A DNA stretch of 64,000 nucleotides from TMP-86 sp039807285 (GTDB lineage Bacteria; Pseudomonadota; Gammaproteobacteria; Steroidobacterales; Steroidobacteraceae). The first letter of the stretch is position 1; each line of letters starts with the position of its first letter. The position numbers and the translations under genes are program-made. The DNA is taken from positions 1 to 64,000 of the forward strand of contig JBGAGK010000020.1 of NCBI GenBank assembly GCA_044226785.1, in the 5' to 3' direction. Under the pieces are notes generated by a model that was given only the letters and a program-made list of their open reading frames with translations, had not been told where the DNA came from and searched no databases. This document shows positions 7,666 to 14,552 of this stretch, piece after piece.

Positions 7666-8166
7666 TTAACGGCTCTGGGCCTCGCGCTTGGGCGGCGTCC
7701 AATACAGCGGCAGAATCGCCGGCGCGAACAGATCGAGCGCGTGATCTAGATACAGGTAGCTGAGCGAATACTTGCCGCTCTTTCGCCTGATGATGTCCGC
7801 GCTCCCGAATCCTTTGGTTCGGCGGCGACCACGCCCGCACTTCGATAACCGCATCCATTCCGGGTGCATGAAGCGGTGCTTGATCAGGTCCGCAGGATCG
7901 CCGCTGACTGACAGGTAACAACCGGCATCATCATCAACGAAGTGTGGGGTCTCATGGTTGAACCACTCCACCGAAATGCGGTTGAACACGATACCCGGAT
8001 ACGTGGCGGCAAGCGTCTTGAGTTCGCGACTGTCCGGGAAGTACCGGGCACATTGCCGACCGCCGGCACCGCAGACCTCAATTCCCTGCCCTGCCATGGC
8101 TTTGAGGAAGCGCCCTGTATCCGCAGATGCCTCAGACGCCGGCTTCGCCTTGCCGCGCTTACTCAT
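7666..8166 (-). CDS. Hypothetical protein, minus-strand cluster
   Basis: This 166-residue protein starts MSKRGKAKPASEASADTG, a basic and Ser-rich lead. It then has CARYFPDSRELKTLA, a YPGIVFNRISVEWF strand region and an Arg-rich GRGRRRTKGFGSAD patch. It ends with aromatic residues and a basic tail. The basic surface could suit nucleic acid binding, but that is inference only. Its start overlaps the end of the upstream gene by eight bases. Confidence 0.55.
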   Translation of the reverse strand: MSKRGKAKPASEASADTGRFLKAMAGQGIEVCGAGGRQCARYFPDSRELKTLAATYPGIVFNRISVEWFNHETPHFVDDDAGCYLSVSGDPADLIKHRFMHPEWMRLSKCGRGRRRTKGFGSADIIRRKSGKYSLSYLYLDHALDLFAPAILPLYWTPPKREAQSR

Positions 8167-8620
8167 GGCCGTCCCCCTCATCTTGGTCAGCGCTTTCGCG
8201 GGGGATCTGCGGCATTTCAGTCGTCATCGGGATCGGCCGCGGCACTTTGCGGCGCGTGGCATTGAGCGGGTCATGTGAGCTTTCCGCGAAGTAGCCCAGA
8301 AAGTCATTCATCACGCAGCAAAAGCCCTGCAGGGCGATGCGGCTTCCGCTGGCCTGAAGCTCCTCTATCGCGCGTAGCAGGAAATTGAACTGCGGACGCC
8401 CTTCGCGAAACTCAGCGCCCACCCCTGTCTCATCGAGTGTCGCATCGCCCGCATCCTCCAGCATCCTCATGGCAACCTTGATGCCGCGCTGCCACTCGAA
8501 GCACGCCACCTGCTCGGCCGGTTCGGACCCACTCGCGATATAGCGACCCACGCAATGACCCGCCTCAGCCCCGGACCCATTGCCGGATCCCGCCCCGCCA
8601 ATCGATGTGACGTTAGTCAT
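8159..8620 (-). CDS. Hypothetical protein, minus-strand cluster
   Basis: This 153-residue protein starts MTNVTSIGGAGSGNGSG. It contains a helix with FEWQRGIKVAMRMLEDAG, then QFNFLLRAIEELQASGS and CCVMNDFLGYFAES, and it ends in an acidic tail. The layout resembles small phage accessory proteins, but I cannot name it. The start overlaps the end of the upstream gene by eight bases, consistent with a coupled operon. Confidence 0.55.
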   Translation of the reverse strand: MTNVTSIGGAGSGNGSGAEAGHCVGRYIASGSEPAEQVACFEWQRGIKVAMRMLEDAGDATLDETGVGAEFREGRPQFNFLLRAIEELQASGSRIALQGFCCVMNDFLGYFAESSHDPLNATRRKVPRPIPMTTEMPQIPRESADQDEGDGHE

Positions 8621-9053
8621 GATTGCACCCCCGGGCCGCGCTGGCCCAAGGTTGTTTCCCCCGCAGAGTCTTGGCAACGGCCTCCAGCCGCAGCTGCGCA
8701 CGGCTCACCAGCGCCGCGTAGCGCTGCACATCCGGCGGCAGGTTCACCAGCCGCACCAGCGCAGGCAGGGACTCAGGGGCGGCCCAGCGGGCCTCCAGTG
8801 CGCGATTGTCCAGGTACAGCGCCTCGATGAAGGCGCCGGCCAGGGCCCTCAGTACCTCGCCTTGATCGGCGCTGATGGCCGCGTCAAACCGGCCAGTCAT
8901 CTCCTGCAGGGTGGCCCGGGAGCGTGGCGCACTGCGCAGGGATCGGGCGATTGGATCGGGCTTGCGCGGAATTTCCGCAGCTGCGGAATCTGCCGTGTGC
9001 AGTGCACTGGACGCGGCAGTGGACACAGATTTCGAGGGGGCGAATCTTGGCAT
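8613..9053 (-). CDS. Hypothetical protein, first gene of the minus-strand cluster
   Basis: This 146-residue protein starts MPRFAPSKSV. A low-complexity Ser/Ala/Arg N-terminus is followed by a helical domain with GEVLRALAGAFIEALYLDN and LPALVRLVNLPPDVQRYAAL. It is the gene closest to tRNA-Pro. ATG 9053 was chosen because GAGA lies 9 bases upstream; an ATG 48 bases further upstream would place the start inside the GTGGACACA repeats. The function is unknown. Confidence 0.55.
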   Translation of the reverse strand: MPRFAPSKSVSTAASSALHTADSAAAEIPRKPDPIARSLRSAPRSRATLQEMTGRFDAAISADQGEVLRALAGAFIEALYLDNRALEARWAAPESLPALVRLVNLPPDVQRYAALVSRAQLRLEAVAKTLRGKQPWASAARGCNHD

Positions 9054-9092
9054 GGAAGGGTCTCCTTGGGAGTGGACACAAAGGTGGACACA
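9019..9092. repeat. Three direct copies of GTGGACACA
   Basis: Exact copies lie at 9019-9027, 9072-9080 and 9084-9092, the last two 12 bases apart. They sit between the prophage remnant and the 3' end of tRNA-Pro, where integrase or excisionase arm-type sites are usually found. That role is an inference from position. Confidence 0.55.
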
Positions 9093-9120
9093 AGCCGACA
9101 AGGAGAACCACGTAAATCAT

Positions 9121-9197
9121 TGGTCGGGGCGACAAGATTCGAACTTGCGACCCCTTGCACCCCATGCAAGTGCGCTACCAGGCTGCGCCACGCCCCG
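9121..9197 (-). tRNA. tRNA-Pro (anticodon GGG)
   Basis: This is a 77-base cloverleaf with acceptor CGGGGCG pairing to CGCCCCG, an anticodon stem CTTGC/GCAAG with loop ATGGGGT (anticodon GGG), TTCGAAT in the T loop and an encoded CCA. The leading C is typical of tRNA-Pro. Its 3' end marks the edge of the prophage remnant. Confidence 0.95.
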
Positions 9198-9208
9198 ACC
9201 GTGCCGAA

Positions 9209-9214
9209 ATGATA
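9209..9214 (-). promoter_or_regulatory. Possible -10 element for tRNA-Pro
   Basis: TATCAT read on the minus strand lies about 11 bases upstream of the tRNA 5' end. No good -35 element is visible, so this is tentative. Confidence 0.3.
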
Positions 9215-9284
9215 GCCGAAAGAGCTCGGCGCATGGCGCGAAAATGGCGCTTGGGAACCTGCGTTGTGTCGCTGGCCCGAAAAA

Positions 9285-9641
9285 TCACCGGCGCAGAATG
9301 CGCATCAGCTCTTCGAGTTCCACCCGCATCTGGTGAATCAGCTGCTGGCTCTGGTTCAGATCAACCTGGGCATCGTCACCGGCCAGGCGATTGCGTGCGC
9401 CTCCAATGGTGAAGCCCTGCTCATACAGGAGGCTGCGGATTTGGCGGATGACCAGCACGTCCTGCCGCTGATAATAGCGTCGATTGCCGCGCCGTTTGAC
9501 CGGCTTGAGCTGGGGGAACTCCTGCTCCCAATACCGCAGCACATGCGGCTTGACCGCGCACAGATCGCTGACTTCCCCGATCGTGAAATACCGCTTGCCG
9601 GGAATGGCCGGCAATTCGTTGTTATTGCTTGGTTCCAGCAT
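9285..9641 (-). CDS. MerR-family transcriptional regulator
   Basis: This is a 118-residue DNA-binding regulator. Residues 17-80 form the MerR winged helix: YFTIGEVSDLCAVKPHVLRY, then WEQEFPQLKP and RRGNRRYY. A short coiled coil with LIHQMRVELEELMRIL follows at the C-terminus. There are no Cys ligands for metal and no large effector domain. Its start overlaps the end of ihfA by 20 bases. A MerR gene at this position, between ihfA and tRNA-Pro, is common in gammaproteobacteria. The target is unknown. Confidence 0.9.
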   Translation of the reverse strand: MLEPSNNNELPAIPGKRYFTIGEVSDLCAVKPHVLRYWEQEFPQLKPVKRRGNRRYYQRQDVLVIRQIRSLLYEQGFTIGGARNRLAGDDAQVDLNQSQQLIHQMRVELEELMRILRR

Positions 9642-9924
9642 ACGCCTCGACGCGTGCCTTGAGTTTCTGCCCCGGTCGGAAGGTTACGACACGGCGGGCA
9701 CTGATCGGGATCTCTTCACCGGTCTTCGGATTGCGGCCCGGCCGGCGATTCTTGTCCCGCAGATCGAAATTTCCAAACCCCGACAGCTTCACCTGCTCCC
9801 CGGAAGACAGCGCCGAGCGGATTTCTTCAAAAAACAGATCCACCAGTTCACGCGCTTCCCGCTTGTTCAAGCCAAGTCGATCAAACAGGGCCTCGGCCAT
9901 TTCCGCCTTTGTCAGGGCTGCCAT
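9622..9924 (-). CDS. ihfA: Integration host factor subunit alpha
   Basis: This 100-residue HU/IHF-fold protein pairs with IhfB (encoded at 27650-27952) to bend DNA sharply at replication, recombination and transcription sites. It shows the helical N-terminus TKAEMAEALFDRLGLNKREA, the GFGNFDLRDK turn and the DNA-minor-groove arm GRNPKTGEEIPI with its conserved Pro. Length matches the family. It starts 4 bases after the pheT stop, giving the usual pheS-pheT-ihfA order, and overlaps the MerR gene downstream. Confidence 0.97.
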   Translation of the reverse strand: MAALTKAEMAEALFDRLGLNKREARELVDLFFEEIRSALSSGEQVKLSGFGNFDLRDKNRRPGRNPKTGEEIPISARRVVTFRPGQKLKARVEAYAGTKQ

Positions 9925-9928
9925 TTGC

Positions 9929-12307
9929 TTATTGGTCTCTTATCGTGGCGTTCAACTTCTGCCGTAACTGCCCGACGACGACTGCTACGACGGCATCCGC
10001 ATCTTCGTCAGTAAGCGTGCGTGAAGAATCCTGCAAAATCAAGCCCAAAGCGATACTTTTTCGACCGGATTCTATCCCCAGGCCCCGATAGACATCGAAG
10101 ACTCGAAGTTCGCGCAGCAGACCTGAGGCGCTAACACTAACATTTTCCTCGATGTCCGCGAATGTCACGGCTTCGTCCACGACGATCGCAACGTCTCTTC
10201 TGACAATCGGGAATTTGGATATTTGTTTATATGTCAATTGATTGCATATAAAACTTGATCCTATTTCAAGCTCAAATAGATACGTGGAAGTCCCGAGATC
10301 GAATGTGCGCGACACGCGGGGATGCAACTCTCCCAGCCAGCCGATTTCCCGAAAGTTGCGCAGGATACGTGCGGTGCGCCCGGGACGAAGGCATGCCAGT
10401 TCACCTGCGCGGAAGGCGAACTCTGAAGGTGCACCGGTCAGGTCGAACAGCGACTCAAGGTCACCCTTGACATCATAGAAGTCCGCGGCCTCAGTGCCGG
10501 CCGCCCATTGCTCGGGTCGACGGGCGCCCGTGATGACGCCGGCCAGCGCCTCGACCTCGTTCGTACCATCCGGTCCCTGCAGATATCTTCGTCCGAATTC
10601 GAAGATGCGGACGCGGGCTTGCTGGCGGCGCAGGTTCTGTGAACAGGTACGCAGGAGCCCCGGCCAGAGCGACACCCGCATCGACCCGAGTTCTGGCGAG
10701 ATGGGATTTGCAAGCTGCAGGTCCGCAACATCCGGAAACAGCGCTCGCTGATCAGCGGGATTCACGAAGCTGTATGTGATGACCTCACGATACCCACGGT
10801 CGGCAAGGCTGGTCAGCAGCCTTGCATGTGGAACTCGCGTTTCGCTTGCAGTCCCGCCCTTCTGTTCGACCACCGCATGCCGAGGCGCTATGGTGTCGAA
10901 ACCACGCAGTCGCGCGATCTCTTCCACCAGATCCACCTCTATCCGAAGATCGAAGCGATGGCCGGGAATTCCTGCTCTCCAGCCCGCCGGGGTCTCCACA
11001 ACCCGCTCGCAGACTGCGCCAAGCAGGGCGCTCGCCTCGTGCTCGGGCACCTCGGCGCCCAGGAGGCGAGCGAGCCGCGTGCGCCGCAGGTCGATCTGGA
11101 CCGGAGCACCCATGGACGTACCCTGCACCGCGTGTGTGGGGCCCGGCACTCCGCCGGCAATCTGCAGCAGCAGCGCGGTGGCGCGTTCGATGGCCTGAAG
11201 CGGCAGACCCGGATCCACGCCGCGCTCGAAGCGCTGCGCCGCATCCGTGAACAGTCTGAATCTTCGCGCCCGACCTGCAACGCAGGCCGGAGTGAAGTGT
11301 GCTGCCTCGAGCAGGATGTCGATGGTCCGATCGGATATCGCCTTGTCCATTCCGCCCATGACGCCTGCAAAACCCAGAATGCTTTCAGCATCGGCAATCA
11401 CGAGGCAGTCCGGCTGCAGCGGGTACACATTGCCATCGAGCAACTTCGCCGGTTCGTCGGGTTTGGCCCACCGGACCTCGATCCCGGCCGAAAGCAGGCC
11501 CAGATCATAGGCGTGCATGGGCTGGCCCAGTTCCATCATCACGTAGTTGGTGACATCCACTGCTGCGCTGATGCTGTTGATCCCCACCCTGCGCAGCCGC
11601 TCCTTCAGCCACGCAGGTGACGCCGCGCCCGTGCGGATACCCCGTACGATGCGGCTTGCAAAAACCGGACAGGCATCCGGCGCTTCGATGCGAACCGGAA
11701 ACGTGTCCTTGTGAACAGCCGGTACCGGCGTGATCACGTGACGCAAGGCCGAGCGTGTGACAGCGGCGTGGTAATCACGTGCGATGCCCAGGACGCTCAT
11801 GCAATCGCCACGATTGGGCGTCGCGTTGACTTCCATGGTCACATCATCAAGATCCAGCAGTTCGCGCAAACCCTGTCCCAGCGGCGCATCCTGTGACAAC
11901 TCGAGGATGCCATCCTGATCCGGACCCAGGCCCAGTTCACGCGATGAACACAGCATGCCTTCGGACTCGATGCCTCGCAGTACGGCACGCCCGATGAGCA
12001 GGTCCCCGGGCAGCCTCGCGCCCACCATGGCGACGGCGACCCGGATGCCGGCACGGGCGTTGGGGGCGCCGCAGACGATCTGCAGCCGGTTCTCACCATC
12101 CGTTGTCACCTTGCATACACGCAGCTTCAGGGCATCGGGATGCTGAACGGCTTCCAGAACGGAACCCACGACCACTCCGGTGAAATACGGAGCAGCCGGT
12201 GTGAGGGACTCCACTTCCAGACCCGTCAGCGTGAGCCGCTTCGCAACCTCCGGGGCCGGAGGCATCGACGGCATGAATTCCCGGAGCCATGAATGGGTGA
12301 CTTTCAT
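9929..12307 (-). CDS. pheT: Phenylalanyl-tRNA synthetase beta subunit
   Basis: This 792-residue beta chain of the alpha2-beta2 enzyme charges tRNA-Phe. Visible parts are the N-terminal tRNA-binding EMAP-like domain (residues 40-150), the B3/B4 editing domain (roughly 210-390), the B5 domain (about 400-470), the catalytic-like core, and a C-terminal anticodon-binding fold with KFPIVRRDVAIVVDE. The start MKVTHSWLREF was chosen over a longer frame because it matches the family and overlaps the pheS stop by ATGA. Length fits the family (about 795). Confidence 0.97.
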   Translation of the reverse strand: MKVTHSWLREFMPSMPPAPEVAKRLTLTGLEVESLTPAAPYFTGVVVGSVLEAVQHPDALKLRVCKVTTDGENRLQIVCGAPNARAGIRVAVAMVGARLPGDLLIGRAVLRGIESEGMLCSSRELGLGPDQDGILELSQDAPLGQGLRELLDLDDVTMEVNATPNRGDCMSVLGIARDYHAAVTRSALRHVITPVPAVHKDTFPVRIEAPDACPVFASRIVRGIRTGAASPAWLKERLRRVGINSISAAVDVTNYVMMELGQPMHAYDLGLLSAGIEVRWAKPDEPAKLLDGNVYPLQPDCLVIADAESILGFAGVMGGMDKAISDRTIDILLEAAHFTPACVAGRARRFRLFTDAAQRFERGVDPGLPLQAIERATALLLQIAGGVPGPTHAVQGTSMGAPVQIDLRRTRLARLLGAEVPEHEASALLGAVCERVVETPAGWRAGIPGHRFDLRIEVDLVEEIARLRGFDTIAPRHAVVEQKGGTASETRVPHARLLTSLADRGYREVITYSFVNPADQRALFPDVADLQLANPISPELGSMRVSLWPGLLRTCSQNLRRQQARVRIFEFGRRYLQGPDGTNEVEALAGVITGARRPEQWAAGTEAADFYDVKGDLESLFDLTGAPSEFAFRAGELACLRPGRTARILRNFREIGWLGELHPRVSRTFDLGTSTYLFELEIGSSFICNQLTYKQISKFPIVRRDVAIVVDEAVTFADIEENVSVSASGLLRELRVFDVYRGLGIESGRKSIALGLILQDSSRTLTDEDADAVVAVVVGQLRQKLNATIRDQ

Positions 12308-13329
12308 GGAAACTGCTTCAGGAAACGAAGATCGTTTTCGAAAAACATGCGCAGGTCGTTCACATCGTAGCGAAGCATCGCAAGCCGCTCGATACCCATC
12401 CCGAATGCATATCCCTGCCAGCGTTCCGGGTCGATTCCCGTTGCTTTCAGCACGTTCGGGTGGATCATCCCGCTGCCCAGGATCTCCAGCCAGCCGGTTT
12501 GCTTGCAGACGCGACATCCCTTGCCTGCGCAGAACACGCACTCGATGTCCACTTCCGCGGAAGGTTCCGTGAACGGAAAATACGAGGGCCTCAGGCGCAC
12601 GCCGAGCGGACGCTCGAAGAACTGTTCCACGAACGACAGCAGAATCGCCTTGAGGTTGGCCATGCTGACATTCTCTCCGACAACCATCCCCTCCACCTGA
12701 TGGAACATGGGCGTGTGTGTCATGTCGGAGTCGCAGCGGTACACACGGCCGGGCGCAATGATCGCGAACGGTGGCGGAGTGATGCTCATGGCGCGGATCT
12801 GTACCGGCGAGGTATGCGTGCGCAGAAGCCGCCCATCCGGAAAATAGAACGTGTCGTGCATTGCCCGCGCCGGATGATCCGCGGGAATGTTCAGGGCGCC
12901 GAAATTGTGGAAGTCATCCTCGATCTCGGGCCCTGTGGCGATCTGGAAACCCGCCTGCCTGAAGATGGACTCGATGCGCAGCCGCGCCTTGGTGACCGGA
13001 TGGACGCTTCCACATTCCTCGCCACGCCCCGGCAAGGTGACGTCGATGGCGCCCGAGGCCAGTTCACGATCGAGCCGCGCAGCCTGCAGCACATCCCGCC
13101 GCTGGACGAGAGCCTCGTGCAGGACCTGCTTGGCTTCATTGATGCGCTGACCCGCCGCAGGACGCTCGGCGACCGGCATCGTACCCAGCGCCTTGAGCTG
13201 TTCGGTCAGCACTCCCTTGCGCCCCAGCAACCGCACCCGGTGTTCTTCGAGCACCGCGAGATCCACGCTGGCGGCGATTTCCGCCAGCGCCTGCTCGATG
13301 ACCGCGGCAAGCGTCTGTCCAGCGCTCAT
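12304..13329 (-). CDS. pheS: Phenylalanyl-tRNA synthetase alpha subunit
   Basis: This 341-residue catalytic subunit has an N-terminal coiled coil for tRNA binding (residues 1-90). The class II core contains the motif 2 region HTSPVQIRAM and YRCDSDMTHTPMFHQVEG, and motif 3 GMGIERLAMLRYDV near the C-terminus. The Cys-rich CVFCAGKGCRVCKQTGW segment is typical of this family. The ATG at 13329 gives a normal N-terminus. It lies 16 bases after rplT and is coupled to pheT by overlap. Confidence 0.97.
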   Translation of the reverse strand: MSAGQTLAAVIEQALAEIAASVDLAVLEEHRVRLLGRKGVLTEQLKALGTMPVAERPAAGQRINEAKQVLHEALVQRRDVLQAARLDRELASGAIDVTLPGRGEECGSVHPVTKARLRIESIFRQAGFQIATGPEIEDDFHNFGALNIPADHPARAMHDTFYFPDGRLLRTHTSPVQIRAMSITPPPFAIIAPGRVYRCDSDMTHTPMFHQVEGMVVGENVSMANLKAILLSFVEQFFERPLGVRLRPSYFPFTEPSAEVDIECVFCAGKGCRVCKQTGWLEILGSGMIHPNVLKATGIDPERWQGYAFGMGIERLAMLRYDVNDLRMFFENDLRFLKQFP

Positions 13330-13345
13330 CGCATCCGACCTCGCT

Positions 13346-13705
13346 TCAGGCTGCCAGAGCGGCCTTGGCCCTTTCGGCGATGGCCGCAAATGCCGGCAGG
13401 TCGTGGACCGCGAGATCCGCGAGGACCTTTCGGTCGATGCTCAACCCGGCCTTGCCCATACCGTCAATCAGACGGCTGTAGGAAAGTCCCGAAAGGCGGG
13501 CCGCTGCATTGATCCTTGTGATCCAGAGTGCGCGATATTCGCGCTTCTTCTCGCGCCGGCCACGGTACGCATACTGGCCGGCCTTGATGACCGCCTGCTT
13601 GGCTGTGCGGAATACCTTGCGGCGGGCGTTGAAATAGCCCTTTGCCTTCTTGAGGACCTTCTTGTGACGGCGCCCTGCAATGACGCCACGTTTTACTCGT
13701 GCCAT
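13346..13705 (-). CDS. rplT: 50S ribosomal protein L20
   Basis: This is a 119-residue basic protein of the large subunit needed early in assembly. It starts MARVKRGVIAGRRHKK, with the long Arg/Lys helix ARRKVFRTAKQAVIKAGQYA and YRALWITRINAAAR. Length is normal. It follows rpmI by 28 bases. In E. coli L20 represses rpmI-rplT translation by binding the leader; the 105-base gap before rpmI could serve this, but no clear operator fold was identified by eye. Confidence 0.98.
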   Translation of the reverse strand: MARVKRGVIAGRRHKKVLKKAKGYFNARRKVFRTAKQAVIKAGQYAYRGRREKKREYRALWITRINAAARLSGLSYSRLIDGMGKAGLSIDRKVLADLAVHDLPAFAAIAERAKAALAA

Positions 13706-13733
13706 GTTTGACTCCTGACGTTGGGGCGGCGCA

Positions 13734-13928
13734 CTAGGCGCTCGGCATCATCTGCTTGACGCGACCGATATCGGTCTCGTGCACATGCGACTCGCGCCGC
13801 AACTGGCGCTTACGCTTGCTGGGCTTCTTCGTCAGGATGTGACGACGATGGGACTGGCCGCGCTTGAAGCCGCTCGCTGTTTTCACGAAACGCTTCGCCG
13901 CAGCCCGCTTGGTCTTCAGTTTGGGCAT
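13734..13928 (-). CDS. rpmI: 50S ribosomal protein L35
   Basis: This 64-residue very basic protein starts MPKLKTKRAAAKRF and contains HRRHILTKKPSKRKRQLR, both family hallmarks. It lies between infC and rplT in the conserved infC-rpmI-rplT order. The preceding 105 bases (13929-14033) contain several GC-rich inverted stretches and no gene. Confidence 0.98.
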   Translation of the reverse strand: MPKLKTKRAAAKRFVKTASGFKRGQSHRRHILTKKPSKRKRQLRRESHVHETDIGRVKQMMPSA

Positions 13929-14033
13929 GCTCTACTCCTGCTTTTAATAGCCCGGTTCGCAAACGCCGATCTCCCCTCGGGAGAACTCCGGCGCCGCTTC
14001 GGGCGGATGACGGACTTGTTTAGGGCCCGCCGC

Positions 14034-14552
14034 TCACTTCTTCTTGGGTCCGAACACCATGACCATCTGTCTGCCTTCCATCAGCGGATTCTGCTCCACC
14101 GTGGAATGCGTACTCAGATCCTCGGCGATGCGCGCCAACAGGCGACGGCCGATGTCCTGATGCACGAGCTCCCGGCCCCGGAAACGCAATGTCACCTTGG
14201 CCTTGTCACCCTCGGTCAGGAAGCGGATCAGATTACGCAGTTTGACCTGGTAATCCGCCTCTTCCGTTCCAGGGCGAAACTTCACTTCCTTGACCTGGAT
14301 CTGCTTCTGCTTGCGCTTCGCCGCGTGCGCCTTCTTGTTCTGTTCGAACAGGAACTTGCCGAAATCCATGACCCGCACCACGGGTGGCGCTGCCATGGGC
14401 GAGACTTCGACGAGATCCAGTTGCTGCTGGTTGGCCATGTCCAGGGCCGCTGCGCGACTCATGACACCGGCCTGGCTGCCATCGGCAGCGATCACCCGGA
14501 CTTCGGGTGCCGAAATTTCCTCATTCCGCCTTACGCGCTTCGACGTTGCGAT
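14034..14552 (-). CDS. infC: Translation initiation factor IF-3, AUC start codon
   Basis: This 172-residue IF-3 prevents premature subunit joining and checks the start codon. The N-terminal domain begins IATSKRVRRNEEISAPEVRV, and the linker and C-terminal domain include KEVKFRPGTEEADYQ and LRFRGRELVH. No ATG, GTG or TTG gives a full-length protein. The frame starts at ATC (14550-14552, read on minus) 7 bases after GGAGG. IF-3 genes are known to use rare starts (AUU in E. coli) for self-repression, so AUC fits. The start lies inside the 3' end of thrS, overlapping by 22 bases. Confidence 0.93.
   Translation of the reverse strand: MATSKRVRRNEEISAPEVRVIAADGSQAGVMSRAAALDMANQQQLDLVEVSPMAAPPVVRVMDFGKFLFEQNKKAHAAKRKQKQIQVKEVKFRPGTEEADYQVKLRNLIRFLTEGDKAKVTLRFRGRELVHQDIGRRLLARIAEDLSTHSTVEQNPLMEGRQMVMVFGPKKK

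Larger units (their letters stand above)
1..9120. mobile_element. Degraded lambdoid prophage remnant next to tRNA-Pro
   Basis: This stretch carries phage-type genes: an SSB-like protein, a Nu1-like small terminase, a tail assembly protein and a tape-measure protein. These are mixed with small unidentified genes, and the stretch ends exactly at the 3' end of tRNA-Pro, a common integration target. The head module (large terminase, portal, capsid), most tail genes and an integrase are missing from the visible part. Small terminase lies within about 1.7 kb of the tail chaperone, which implies a large internal deletion or rearrangement. The left boundary is outside the window. A phage satellite is a less likely alternative. 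The phage origin is inferred from gene content, and the exact right boundary is an inference. Confidence 0.75.
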
